Shown here: piece by piece, positions 11,292 through 24,019 of the stretch
Numbering within the stretch: the stretch's first letter is position 1
Layout: the number at the start of each line of letters is the position of its first letter
Assembly (NCBI RefSeq): GCF_029227915.1
Contig: NC_079881.1
Coordinates: 9,116,001 to 9,180,000, forward strand
Direction of reading: 5' to 3'
Origin: Hydractinia symbiolongicarpus
Taxonomy: Eukaryota; Cnidaria; Hydrozoa; Anthoathecata; Hydractiniidae
Length of the DNA: 64,000 nucleotides
Made by a program: the position numbers and the translations under genes
The notes under the pieces: model-generated
What the model was told of the DNA's origin: nothing
Seen by the model: only the letters and a program-made list of their open reading frames with translations
Database searches by the model: none

Positions 11292-12424
11292 CTGTCACTG
11301 AGTATTTGCGCGATGTAAAAGACGTTATTTGACGTCAAATGTTTTGCTATTAACCTGACGTAATAGTTCAAAATGGTTACCAGATACTTAGAAATGGCAA
11401 GTAAAATGAGCCTAAAGCATGATTTCGCAAATAGAAGCCATGAGAAAATACACCCGATACGTAAAAAATAACAAAGCGTCCCATTTGTTAAATGAGAAGC
11501 GCGTGAGGGATTCCAAAAACATATATCGCAGAGAGAACATGCTCCATTTCTTGGTTGTTTTAGTCACACAGTTTTGTGTGATCGCACACCTATTTCGATG
11601 CGCCCAATGCATTTGCGACACATCTAAAGCTTGCACTCCTTTCTTTTGCTAATGTAAAGTCAACAGCCGAGTGGATTGCCTGGGGGGTCCAGGGGGGCAG
11701 CGCCCACCAGGCGGGATTTGCATATGATGTCAAAGTATATTAGAAGAAGCAAAAGTTTAAAAGAGCTGGGAACAGAATTTTAGGATCGGTCAGAGCATGG
11801 GCATATCACATTTTAAGTCTAGCCGCTTCCTAAATTTGGTCAATGTTGGCGACTTAAATTCAGTTGAAAGTTTTCTCGTCCATATAGACACGGAGAACAG
11901 ACGAAACAGTGAGGAAATTCAATAAAACATTGTAATAAAATGTATTATTGGAATATATTTACAAAACATAATTTACAAAAAATAATAGACGTATATCCCA
12001 CCCTACCTTTATCACAAAAAGACCTTTATAAAACCTATTAACACGATGAGAATTAAAGACAAGAATTAATGGAAACAAAATAAGGCTTCGTCGGGTATTT
12101 GCCGCCGTTCCACAACAAAATCTTACGAATACTTCCATTTTTAGTCCAGTCTCTATAAGCAAAAAGAAGTGGCCGGTAAAACCTCACAAAACCAAAGAAA
12201 ATTTTAAAAGCGAATCAAAGAATAAAAAATATTAAAGAGATACTTTATCAGGACAAGTATGCTATCAGGATTGATCTTTAATTTAGCGAAATAACTCAAG
12301 CTTCTGTTGCCGCCTATTCACAAAAACTTGAAAGTGATCACACTAAGAAAAAAAACGCATCGGTCTAAAATACTTGTTAAAAGTATTTTATGGGTGCGTA
12401 ACGATAGCATGGACTTTGAAAATG

Positions 12425-12610
12425 CCTAGAGAAAATATTTTCCAAAAAATTCAGAGAAAAGACTTCGGAAAAAACAAAAAAGAGTCAGAAAAAGCATCAT
12501 GGAAGAAATTGAGAAAAAATTAATCAGAAAAACGGATTCAGAAAAAACTAATCAGGAAAAAAACAATTTTAAAAGAAAATTAAAAAAAAAACAGATTTAG
12601 AAAAAAATGG
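12425..12610 (+). repeat. A-rich degenerate tract in each unit
   Basis: About 185 bp of strongly purine-rich sequence on the plus strand with recurring CAGAAAAA and GAGAAAAAA words. The period is irregular. It lies downstream of the coiled-coil gene, so the transcript would be U-rich there, as in a 3' UTR. No protein-coding signal is kept. The same tract recurs in all 16 units, with small indels in the A-runs. Confidence 0.5.
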
Positions 12611-12615
12611 ATAAA

Positions 12616-12633
12616 GGTAGGGTAGGGTAAGGG
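12616..12633 (+). repeat. Telomere-like G-rich motif after the stop codon (each unit)
   Basis: GGTAGGGTAGGGTAAGGG has four G-runs and could fold as a two-layer G-quadruplex. It lies from 23 to 6 bp before the plus-strand coordinate of each gene's end, so on the transcript it is a C-rich element directly after the stop. All 16 units keep it. A role in 3' end formation, replication pausing or recombination is possible but only inferred. Confidence 0.5.
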
Positions 12634-12638
12634 AAGAA

Positions 12639-13567
12639 TTAAAACTTTTGTACTTCAGCAGCATGCAATTGAAGAAGTTCTTCAACTTCCTCAATCGCAG
12701 CCGCGACTTTCAATTTCTTTTTGGAAAGCTTTCTTGGAAAGATTTTGCAAAAGAAATTGTTACGCAAAACCTTTGTAACACCATCACACTTTTTGCGAAG
12801 CACGGTGGTGAAGCTTATTGTTTCTTGTTTACATTTCTTATATTGTTCATCTTGCTCAGCAAGTTTTTTCTTAAGATTCTCTATGGCATCCTTTTGATAA
12901 GCACCATTAACCTCCAGCTCTTTCATTTTGCATTCCATATTGAAAATGCACCGATTCAATCCATCGTTTTCCTTTGCAAAAACATTACGTTCACCTGTCA
13001 CCTTCTCGAGTAGTTCTTCAACTTTGATTCTTTTCATCTTTTCACTCTCACAATCTTCAACAGCTTCCGCAGCCATCTTTTCCACAGGTTTTATTGCCTG
13101 CTGAATGATTTCTGGAATCGCATTTACTTTTGTGCTTAATTGGTCGAATACTGCATCACATTCTTTGTTACAATCTTTGATTACTTGCTCTAGATGTTGA
13201 ATCTGCTGCAGATGCTTTTTATTTATGTCTTCGTTCTCCTTTCTACTTTTCTTCTCTCCTTCGAGAGCTTGAGTTAAAGATGTTAACTTGTCTTCATAAA
13301 CTTCGTTCATTTCCTGAAAAATAAAGTAAATTCGCGTTAACAAATTGTAGCGAGATGCAAAAAATTCTTTTGTGTGTCGTTTTGCCACTCCATTTGTTTA
13401 GACTTTACCATGTATTTCAAAAAATGATGAAAAAGTTAGGGTCTAACAGGATGATGTTACACCGAAATTATAAGCTCTGTTTCAAATTTTGTCACCTTTT
13501 TTACAGGTTTCATGTCAGCAACATTATAGCTGCTAGTTTCCATTCTAGAAGGCAGTATCACTTCCAT
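12639..13567 (-). CDS. Coiled-coil protein, array copy 3 (reference description, two exons, 248 aa)
   Basis: I do not recognise the family. Exon 2 (12639-13313) is open for 224 codons and starts right after a strong acceptor (TTTACTTTATTTTTCAG). Its frame has no ATG upstream: the longer open frame begins at GTG and is closed by a TAA. Exon 1 is proposed as 13496-13567: an ATG after an in-frame TGA, a second ATG at 13543 in a better Kozak context (AGAATGG), and a donor AAAAAG|GTGACA. The 182 bp intron contains CCCTAAC, a good branch site, and splicing is phase 0. If exon 1 is wrong, translation could start at the Met of exon 2 (residue 26) to give 223 residues. Predicted coiled coils lie near 26-76 and 102-186, and a basic segment with RKLSKKKLK at 218-226 could be a nuclear localisation signal. 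There is no signal peptide or membrane segment. This copy has Gln at 181 where most have Arg. Confidence 0.65.
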
Positions 13568-13602
13568 CTGTCACTGAGTATTTGCGCGATGTAAAAGACG
13601 TT

Positions 13603-13616
13603 ATTTGACGTCAAAT
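13603..13616. promoter_or_regulatory. CRE palindrome of the array gene (unit 3 as example)
   Basis: ATTTGACGTCAAAT lies 36 bp upstream of the first exon-1 ATG. It recurs at 11327, 13603, 15878, 18154, 20430, 22707, 24984, 27261, 29537, 31814, 34091, 36368, 38645, 40922 and 43199 (start positions). In unit 1 (9038-9051) one base is changed, giving CGACGTCA and breaking the full CRE. The position suggests a proximal promoter for a CREB/ATF-type bZIP factor. No TATA box is visible between it and the ATG. Confidence 0.55.
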
Positions 13617-13631
13617 GTTTTGCTATTAACC

Positions 13632-13639
13632 TGACGTAA
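13632..13639. promoter_or_regulatory. Second CRE-like site in each array promoter
   Basis: TGACGTAA (TTACGTCA on the gene strand) lies 26 bp from the full CRE core, start to start, and is present in every unit including the first. Paired CRE sites at a fixed spacing in the same promoter strengthen the case for bZIP control. Confidence 0.45.
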
Positions 13640-14913
13640 TAGTTCAAAATGGTTACCAGATACTTAGAAATGGCAAGTAAAATGAGCCTAAAGCATGATT
13701 TCGCAAATAGAAGCCATGAGAAAATACACCCGATACGTAAAAAATAACAAAGCGTCCCATTTGTTAAATGAGAAGCGCGTGAGGGATTCCAAAAACATAT
13801 ATCGCAGAGAGAACATGCTCCATTTCTTGGTTGTTTTAGTCACACAGTTTTGTGCGATCGCACACCTATTTCGATGCGCCCAATGCATTTGCGACACATC
13901 TAAAGCTTGCACTCCTTTCTTTTGCTAATGTAAAGTCAACAGCCGAGTGGATTGCCCGGGGGGTCCAGGGGGGCAGCGCCCACCAGGCGGGATTTGCATA
14001 TGATGTCAAAGTATATTAGAAGAAGCAAAAGTTTAAAAGAGCTGGGAACAGAATTTTAGGATCGGTCAGAGCATGGGCATATCACATTTTAAGTCTAGCC
14101 GCTTCCTAAATTTGGTCAATGTTGGCGACTTAAATTCAGTTGAAAGTTTTCTCGTCCATATAGACACGGAGAACAGACGAAACAGTGAGGAAATTCAATA
14201 AAACATTGTAATAAAATGTATTATTGGAATATATTTACAAAACATAATTTACAAAAAATAATAGACGTATATCCCACCCTACCTTTATCACAAAAAGACC
14301 TTTATAAAACCTATTAACACGATGAGAATTAAAGACAAGAATTAATGGAAACAAAATAAGGCTTCGTCGGGTATTTGCCGCCGTTCCACAACAAAATCTT
14401 ACGAATACTTCCATTTTTAGTCCAGTCTCTATAAGCAAAAAGAAGTGGCCGGTAAAACCTCACAAAACCAAAGAAAATTTTAAAAGCGAATCAAAGAATA
14501 AAAAATATTAAAGAGATACTTTATCAGGACAAGTATGCTATCAGGATTGATCTTTAATTTAGCGAAATAACTCAAGCTTCTGTTGCCGCCTATTCACAAA
14601 AACTTGAAAGTGATCACACTAAGAAAAAAAACGCATCGGTCTAAAATACTTGTTAAAAGTATTTTATGGGTGCGTGACGATAGCATGGACTTTGAAAATG
14701 CCTAGAGAAAATATTTTCCAAAAAATTCAGAGAAAAGACTTCGGAAAAAACAAAAAAGAGTCAGAAAAAGCATCATGGAAGAAATTGAGAAAAAATTAAT
14801 CAGAAAAACGGATTCAGAAAAAACTAATCAGGAAAAAAACAATTTTAAAAGAAAATTAAAAAAAAACAGATTTAGAAAAAAATGGATAAAGGTAGGGTAG
14901 GGTAAGGGAAGAA

Positions 14914-15842
14914 TTAAAACTTTTGTACTTCAGCAGCATGCAATTGAAGAAGTTCTTCAACTTCCTCAATCGCAGCCGCGACTTTCAATTTCTTTTTGGA
15001 AAGCTTTCTTGGAAAGATTTTGCAAAAGAAATTGTTACGCAAAACCTTTGTAACACCATCACACTTTTTGCGAAGCACGGTGGTGAAGCTTATTGTTTCT
15101 TGTTTACATTTCTTATATCGTTCATCTTGCTCAGCAAGTTTTTTCTTAAGATTCTCTATGGCATCCTTTTGATAAGCACCATTAACCTCCAGCTCTTTCA
15201 TATTGCATTCCATATTGAAAATGCACCGATTCAATCCATCGTTTTCCTTTGCAAAAACATTACGTTCACCTGTCACCTTCTCGAGTAGTTCTTCAACTTT
15301 GATTCTTTTCATCTTTTCACTCTCACAATCTTCAACAGCTTCCGCAGCCATCTTTTCCACAGGTTTTATTGCCTGCTGAATGATTTCTGGAATCGCATTT
15401 ACTTTTGTGCTTAATTGGTCGAATACTGCATCACATTCTTTGTTACAATCTTTGATTACTTGCTCTAGATGTTGAATCTGCTGCAGATGCTTTTTATTTA
15501 TGTCTTCGTTCTCCTTTCTACTTTTCTTCTCTCCTTCGAGAGCTTGAGTTAAAGATGTTAACTTGTCTTCATAAACTTCGTTCATTTCCTGAAAAATAAA
15601 GTAAATTCGCGTTAACAAATTGTAGCGAGATGCAAAAAATTCTTTTGTGTGTCGTTTTGCCACTCCATTTGTTTAGACTTTACCATGTATTTCAAAAAAT
15701 GATGAAAAAGTTAGGGTCTAACAGGATGATGTTACACCGAAATTTTAAGCTCTGTTTCAAATTTTGTCACCTTTTTTACAGGTTTCATGTCAGCAACATT
15801 ATAGCTGCTAGTTTCCATTCTAGAAGGCAGTATCACTTCCAT
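14914..15842 (-). CDS. Coiled-coil protein, array copy 4
   Basis: Exons are 15771-15842 and 14914-15588. The only protein change from the majority form is Lys153 to Asn, in the second coiled coil. An intron base also differs, changing TTATAAG to TTTTAAG on the plus strand near 15744. Confidence 0.65.
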
Positions 15843-17189
15843 CTGTCACTGAGTATTTGCGCGATGTAAAAGACGTTATTTGACGTCAAATGTTTTGCTA
15901 TTAACCTGACGTAATAGTTCAAAATGGTTACCAGATACTTAGAAATGGCAAGTAAAATGAGCCTAAAGCATGATTTCGCAAATAGAAGCCATGAGAAAAT
16001 ACACCCGATACGTAAAAAATAACAAAGCGTCCCATTTGTTAAATGAGAAGCGCGTGAGGGATTCCAAAAACATATATCGCAGAGAGAACATGCTCCATTT
16101 CTTGGTTGTTTTAGTCACACAGTTTTGTGCGATCGCACACCTATTTCGATGCGCCCAATGCATTTGCGACACATCTAAAGCTTGCACTCCTTTCTTTTGC
16201 TAATGTAAAGTCAACAGCCGAGTGGATTGCCCGGGGGGTCCAGGGGGGCAGCGCCCACCAGGCGGGATTTGCATATGATGTCAAAGTATATTAGAAGAAG
16301 CAAAAGTTTAAAAGAGCTGGGAACAGAATTTTAGGATCGGTCAGAGCATGGGCATATCACATTTTAAGTCTAGCCGCTTCCTAAATTTGGTCAATGTTGG
16401 CGACTTAAATTCAGTTGAAAGTTTTCTCGTCCATATAGACACGGAGAACAGACGAAACGGTGAGGAAATTCAATAAAACATTGTAATAAAATGTATTATT
16501 GGAATATATTTACAAAACATAATTTACAAAAAAAAATAGACGTATATCCCACCCAACCTTTATCACAAAAAGACCTTTATAAAACCTATTAACACGATGA
16601 GAATTAAAGACAAGAATTAATGGAAACAAAATAAGGCTTCGTCGGGTATTTGCCGCCGTTCCACAACAAAATCTTACGAATACTTCCATTTTTAGTCCAG
16701 TCTCTATAAGCAAAAAGAAGTGGCCGGTAAAACCTCACAAAACCAAAGAAAATTTTAAAAGCGAATCGAAGAATAAAAAATATTAAAGAGATACTTTATC
16801 AGGACAAGTATGCTATCAGGATTGATCTTTAATTTAGCGAAATACCTCAAGCTTCTGTTGCCGCCTATTCACAAAAACTTGACAGTGATCACACTAAGAA
16901 AAAAAACGCATCGGTCTAAAATACTTGTTAAAAGTATTTTATGGGTGCGTGACGATAGCATGGACTTTGAAAATGCCTAGAGAAAATATTTTCCAAAAAA
17001 TTCAGAGAAAAGACTTCGGAAAAAACAAAAAAGAGTCAGAAAAAGCATCATGGAAGAAATTGAGAAAAAATTAATCAGAAAAACGGATTCAGAAAAAACT
17101 AATCGGGAAAAAAACAATTTTAAAAGAAAATTAAAAAAAAAACAGATTTAGAAAAAAATGGATAAAGGTAGGGTAGGGTAAGGGAAGAA

Positions 17190-18118
17190 TTAAAACTTTT
17201 GTACTTCAGCAGCATGCAATTGAAGAAGTTCTTCAACTTCCTCAATCGCAGCCGCGACTTTCAATTTCTTTTTGGAAAGCTTTCTTGGAAAGATTTTGCA
17301 AAAGAAATTGTTACGCAAAACCTTTGTAACACCATCACACTTTTTGCGAAGCACGGTGGTGAAGCTTATTGTTTCTTGTTTACATTTCTTATATTGTTCA
17401 TCTTGCTCAGCAAGTTTTTTCTTAAGATTCTCTATGGCATCCTTTTGATAAGCACCATTAACCTCCAGCTCTTTCATTTTGCATTCCATATTGAAAATGC
17501 ACCGATTCAATCCATCGTTTTCCTTTGCAAAAACATTACGTTCACCTGTCACCTTCTCGAGTAGTTCTTCAACTTTGATTCTTTTCATCTTTTCACTCTC
17601 ACAATCTTCAACAGCTTCCGCAGCCATCTTTTCCACAGGTTTTATTGCCTGCTGAATGATTTCTGGAATCGCATTTACTTTTGTGCTTAATTGGTCGAAT
17701 ACTGCATCACATTCTTTGTTACAATCTTTGATTACTTGCTCTAGATGTTGAATCTGCTGCAGATGCTTTTTATTTATGTCTTCGTTCTCCTTTCTACTTT
17801 TCTTCTCTCCTTCGAGAGCTTGAGTTAAAGATGTTAACTTGTCTTCATAAACTTCGTTCATTTCCTGAAAAATAAAGTAAATTCGCGTTAACAAATTGTA
17901 GCGAGATGCAAAAAATTCTTTTGTGTGTCGTTTTGCCACTCCATTTGTTTAGACTTTACCATGTATTTCAAAAAATGATGAAAAAGTTAGGGTCTAACAG
18001 GATGATGTTACACCGAAATTATAAGCTCTGTTTCAAATTTTGTCACCTTTTTTACAGGTTTCATGTCAGCAACATTATAGCTGCTAGTTTCCATTCTAGA
18101 AGGCAGTATCACTTCCAT
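17190..18118 (-). CDS. Coiled-coil protein, array copy 5
   Basis: Exons are 18047-18118 and 17190-17864. It carries Gln181, like copies 3 and 6. From this unit rightward the downstream spacer has CCCACCCAACC instead of CCCACCCTACC, so a new variant class begins here. Confidence 0.65.
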
Positions 18119-19465
18119 CTGTCACTGAGTATTTGCGCGATGTAAAAGACGTTATTTGACGTCAAATGTTTTGCTATTAACCTGACGTAATAGTTCAAAA
18201 TGGTTACCAGATACTTAGAAATGGCAAGTAAAATGAGCCTAAAGCATGATTTCGCAAATAGAAGCCATGAGAAAATACACCCGATACGTAAAAAATAACA
18301 AAGCGTCCCATTTGTTAAATGAGAAGCGCGTGAGGGATTCCAAAAACATATATCGCAGAGAGAACATGCTCCATTTCTTGGTTGTTTTAGTCACACAGTT
18401 TTGTGCGATCGCACACCTATTTCGATGCGCCCAATGCATTTGCGACACATCTAAAGCTTGCACTCCTTTCTTTTGCTAATGTAAAGTCAACAGCCGAGTG
18501 GATTGCCCGGGGGGTCCAGGGGGGCAGCGCCCACCAGGCGGGATTTGCATATGATGTCAAAGTATATTAGAAGAAGCAAAAGTTTAAAAGAGCTGGGAAC
18601 AGAATTTTAGGATCGGTCAGAGCATGGGCATATCACATTTTAAGTCTAGCCGCTTCCTAAATTTGGTCAATGTTGGCGACTTAAATTCAGTTGAAAGTTT
18701 TCTCGTCCATATAGACACGGAGAACAGACGAAACGGTGAGGAAATTCAATAAAACATTGTAATAAAATGTATTATTGGAATATATTTACAAAACATAATT
18801 TACAAAAAAAAATAGACGTATATCCCACCCAACCTTTATCACAAAAAGACCTTTATAAAACCTATTAACACGATGAGAATTAAAGACAAGAATTAATGGA
18901 AACAAAATAAGGCTTCGTCGGGTATTTGCCGCCGTTCCACAACAAAATCTTACGAATACTTCCATTTTTAGTCCAGTCTCTATAAGCAAAAAGAAGTGGC
19001 CGGTAAAACCTCACAAAACCAAAGAAAATTTTAAAAGCGAATCGAAGAATAAAAAATATTAAAGAGATACTTTATCAGGACAAGTATGCTATCAGGATTG
19101 ATCTTTAATTTAGCGAAATACCTCAAGCTTCTGTTGCCGCCTATTCACAAAAACTTGACAGTGATCACACTAAGAAAAAAAACGCATCGGTCTAAAATAC
19201 TTGTTAAAAGTATTTTATGGGTGCGTGACGATAGCATGGACTTTGAAAATGCCTAGAGAAAATATTTTCCAAAAAATTCAGAGAAAAGACTTCGGAAAAA
19301 ACAAAAAAGAGTCAGAAAAAGCATCATGGAAGAAATTGAGAAAAAATTAATCAGAAAAACGGATTCAGAAAAAACTAATCGGGAAAAAAACAATTTTAAA
19401 AGAAAATTAAAAAAAAAACAGATTTAGAAAAAAATGGATAAAGGTAGGGTAGGGTAAGGGAAGAA

Positions 19466-20394
19466 TTAAAACTTTTGTACTTCAGCAGCATGCAATTGAA
19501 GAAGTTCTTCAACTTCCTCAATCGCAGCCGCGACTTTCAATTTCTTTTTGGAAAGCTTTCTTGGAAAGATTTTGCAAAAGAAATTGTTACGCAAAACCTT
19601 TGTAACACCATCACACTTTTTGCGAAGCACGGTGGTGAAGCTTATTGTTTCTTGTTTACATTTCTTATATTGTTCATCTTGCTCAGCAAGTTTTTTCTTA
19701 AGATTCTCTATGGCATCCTTTTGATAAGCACCATTAACCTCCAGCTCTTTCATTTTGCATTCCATATTGAAAATGCACCGATTCAATCCATCGTTTTCCT
19801 TTGCAAAAACATTACGTTCACCTGTCACCTTCTCGAGTAGTTCTTCAACTTTGATTCTTTTCATCTTTTCACTCTCACAATCTTCAACAGCTTCCGCAGC
19901 CATCTTTTCCACAGGTTTTATTGCCTGCTGAATGATTTCTGGAATCGCATTTACTTTTGTGCTTAATTGGTCGAATACTGCATCACATTCTTTGTTACAA
20001 TCTTTGATTACTTGCTCTAGATGTTGAATCTGCTGCAGATGCTTTTTATTTATGTCTTCGTTCTCCTTTCTACTTTTCTTCTCTCCTTCGAGAGCTTGAG
20101 TTAAAGATGTTAACTTGTCTTCATAAACTTCGTTCATTTCCTGAAAAATAAAGTAAATTCGCGTTAACAAATTGTAGCGAGATGCAAAAAATTCTTTTGT
20201 GTGTCGTTTTGCCACTCCATTTGTTTAGACTTTACCATGTATTTCAAAAAATGATGAAAAAGTTAGGGTCTAACAGGATGATGTTACACCGAAATTATAA
20301 GCTCTGTTTCAAATTTTGTCACCTTTTTTACAGGTTTCATGTCAGCAACATTATAGCTGCTAGTTTCCATTCTAGAAGGCAGTATCACTTCCAT
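19466..20394 (-). CDS. Coiled-coil protein, array copy 6
   Basis: Exons are 20323-20394 and 19466-20140. It carries Gln181 and is identical to copy 5 in the encoded protein and in several spacer variants, which suggests these two adjacent units arose from one recent duplication. Confidence 0.65.
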
Positions 20395-21742
20395 CTGTCA
20401 CTGAGTATTTGCGCGATGTAAAAGACGTTATTTGACGTCAAATGTTTTGCTATTAACCTGACGTAATAGTTCAAAATGGTTACCAGATACTTAGAAATGG
20501 CAAGTAAAATGAGCCTAAAGCATGATTTCGCAAATAGAAGCCATGAGAAAATACACCCGATACGTAAAAAATAACAAAGCGTCCCATTTGTTAAATGAGA
20601 AGCGCGTGAGGGATTCCAAAAACATATATCGCAGAGAGAACATGCTCCATTTCTTGGTTGTTTTAGTCACACAGTTTTGTGTCATCGCACACCTATTTCC
20701 AATGCGCCCAATGCATTTGCGACACATCTAAAGCTTGCACTCCTTTCTTTTGCTAATGTAAAGTCAACAGCCGAGTGGATTGCCCGGGGGGTCCAGGGGG
20801 GCAGCGCCCACCAGGCGGGATTTGCATATGATGTCAAAGTATATTAGAAGAAGCAAAAGTTTAAAAGAGCTGGGAACAGAATTTTAGGATCGGTCAGAGC
20901 ATGGGCATATCACATTTTAAGTCTAGCCGCTTCCTAAATTTGGTCAATGTTGGCGACTTAAATTCAGTTGAAAGTTTTCTCGTCCATATAGACACGGAGA
21001 ACAGACGAAACGGTGAGGAAATTCAATAAAACATTGTAATAAAATGTATTATTGGAATATATTTACAAAACATAATTTACAAAAAATAATAGACGTATAT
21101 CCCACCCAACCTTTATCACAAAAAGACCTTTATAAAACCTATTAACACGATGAGAATTAAAGACAAGAATTAATGGAAACAAAATAAGGCTTCGTCGGGT
21201 ATTTGCCGCCGTTCCACAACAAAATCTTACGAATACTTCCATTTTTAGTCCAGTCTCTATAAGCAAAAAGAAGTGGCCGGTAAAACCTCACAAAACCAAA
21301 GAAAATTTTAAAAGCGAATCGAAGAATAAAAAATATTAAAGAGATACTTTATCAGGACAAGTATGCTATCAGGATTGATCTTTAATTTAGCGAAATAACT
21401 CAAGCTTCTGTTGCCGCCTATTCACAAAAACTTGACAGTGATCACACTAAGAAAAAAAACGCATCGGTCTAAAATACTTGTTAAAAGTATTTTAGGGGTG
21501 CGTGACGATAGCATGGACTTTGAAAATGCCTAGAGAAAATATTTTCCAAAAAATTCAGAGAAAAGACTTCGGAAAAAACAAAAAAGAGTCAGAAAAAGCA
21601 TCATGGAAGAAATTGAGAAAAAATTAATCAGAAAAACGGATTCAGAAAAAACTAATCGGGAAAAAAACAATTTTAAAAGAAAATTAAAAAAAAAACAGAT
21701 TTAGAAAAAAATGGATAAAGGTAGGGTAGGGTAAGGGAAAAA

Positions 21743-22671
21743 TTAAAACTTTTGTACTTCAGCAGCATGCAATTGAAGAAGTTCTTCAACTTCCTCAATC
21801 GCAGCCGCGACTTTCAATTTCTTTTTGGAAAGCTTTCTTGGAAAGATTTTGCAAAAGAAATTGTTACGCAAAACCTTTGTAACACCATCACACTTTTTGC
21901 GAAGCACGGTGGTGAAGCTTATTGTTTCTTGTTTACATTTCTTATATCGTTCATCTTGCTCAGCAAGTTTTTTCTTAAGATTCTCTATGGCATCCTTTTG
22001 ATAAGCACCATTAACCTCCAGCTCTTTCATTTTGCATTCCATATTGAAAATGCACCGATTCAATCCATCGTTTTCCTTTGCAAAAACATTACGTTCACCT
22101 GTCACCTTCTCGAGTAGTTCTTCAACTTTGATTCTTTTCATCTTTTCACTCTCACAATCTTCAACAGCTTCCGCAGCCATCTTTTCCACAGGTTTTATTG
22201 CCTGCTGAATGATTTCTGGAATCGCATTTACTTTTGTGCTTAATTGGTCGAATACTGCATCACATTCTTTGTTACAATCTTTGATTACTTGCTCTAGATG
22301 TTGAATCTGCTGCAGATGCTTTTTATTTATGTCTTCGTTCTCCTTTCTACTTTTCTTCTCTCCTTCGAGAGCTTGAGTTAAAGATGTTAACTTGTCTTCA
22401 TAAACTTCGTTCATTTCCTGAAAAATAAAGTAAATTCGCGTTAACAAATTGTAGCGAGATGCAAAAAATTCTTTTGTGTGTCGTTTTGCCACTCCATTTG
22501 TTTAGACTTTACCATGTATTTCAAAAAATGATGAAAAAGTTAGGGTCTAACAGGATGATGTTACACCGAAATTATAAGCTCTGTTTCAAATTTTGTCACC
22601 TTTTTTACAGGTTTCATGTCAGCAACATTATAGCTGCTAGTTTCCATTCTAGAAGGCAGTATCACTTCCAT
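21743..22671 (-). CDS. Coiled-coil protein, array copy 7
   Basis: Exons are 22600-22671 and 21743-22417. The protein is the majority form with Arg181. Downstream of the stop it has one change (GGGAAAAATT instead of GGGAAGAATT) next to the telomere-like motif. Confidence 0.65.
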
Positions 22672-24019
22672 CTGTCACTGAGTATTTGCGCGATGTAAAA
22701 GACGTTATTTGACGTCAAATGTTTTGCTATTAACCTGACGTAATAGTTCAAAATGGTTACCAGATACTTAGAAATGGCAAGTAAAATGAGCCTAAAGCAT
22801 GATTTCGCAAATAGAAGCCATGAGAAAATACACCCGATACGTAAAAAATAACAAAGCGTCCCATTTGTTAAATGAGAAGCGCGTGAGGGATTCCAAAAAC
22901 ATATATCGCAGAGAGAACATGCTCCATTTCTTGGTTGTTTTAGTCACACAGTTTTGTGTCATCGCACACCTATTTCCAATGCGCCCAATGCATTTGCGAC
23001 ACATCTAAAGCTTGCACTCCTTTCTTTTGCTAATGTAAAGTCAACAGCCGAGTGGATTGCCCGGGGGGTCCAGGGGGGCAGCGCCCACCAGGCGGGATTT
23101 GCATATGATGTCAAAGTATATTAGAAGAAGCAAAAGTTTAAAAGAGCTGGGAACAGAATTTTAGGATTGGTCAGAGCATGGGCATATCACATTTTAAGTC
23201 TAGCCGCTTCCTAAATTTGGTCAATGTTGGCGACTTAAATTCAGTTGAAAGTTTTCTCGTCCATATAGACACGGAGAACAGACGAAACGGTGAGGAAATT
23301 CAATAAAACATTGTAATAAAATGTATTTTTGGAATATATTTACAAAACATAATTTACAAAAAATAATAGACGTATATCCCACCCAACCTTTATCACAAAA
23401 AGACCTTTATAAAACCTATTAACACGATGAGAATTAAAGACAAGAATTAATGGAAACAAAATAAGGCTTCGTCGGGTATTTGCCGCCGTTCCACAACAAA
23501 ATCTTACGAATACTTCCATTTTTAGTCCAGTCTCTATAAGCAAAAAGAAGTGGCCGGTAAAACCTCACAAAACCAAAGAAAATTTTAAAAGCGAATCGAA
23601 GAATAAAAAATATTAAAGAGATACTTTATCAGGACAAGTATGCTATCAGGATTGATCTTTAATTTAGCGAAATAACTCAAGCTTCTGTTGCCGCCTATTC
23701 ACAAAAACTTGACAGTGATCACACTAAGAAAAAAAACGCATCGGTCTAAAATACTTGTTAAAAGTATTTTATGGGTGCGTGACGATAGCATGGACTTTGA
23801 AAATGCCTAGAGAAAATATTTTCCAAAAAATTCGGAGAAAAGACTTCGGAAAAAACAAAAAAGAGTCAGAAAAAGCATCATGGAAGAAATTGAGAAAAAA
23901 TTAATCAGAAAAACGGATTCAGAAAAAACTAATCGGGAAAAAAACAATTTTAAAAGAAAATTAAAAAAAAAACAGATTTAGAAAAAAATGGATAAAGGTA
24001 GGGTAGGGTAAGGGAAGAA

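Noticed and set aside
11959-12138. Minus-strand frame of about 59 to 67 codons in each unit spacer
   Set aside because: It opens at TTG, has only a weak internal ATG, and changes residues freely between units 1-2 and the rest; no domain or splice signal supports it.
12648-13013. 121-codon plus-strand frame in every array unit
   Set aside because: It lies exactly antisense to exon 2 of the coiled-coil gene and its conservation follows from that exon.
12639-13388. 249-codon frame taken as the complete array protein
   Set aside because: Its start is GTG, with an in-frame TAA before it, and its first 25 codons are the T-rich sequence ahead of a clear splice acceptor.
13695-13928. 77-codon plus-strand frame upstream of each array gene
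   Set aside because: It is shortened to 69 codons with a different C-terminus in most units by an indel, so it is not under coding constraint.
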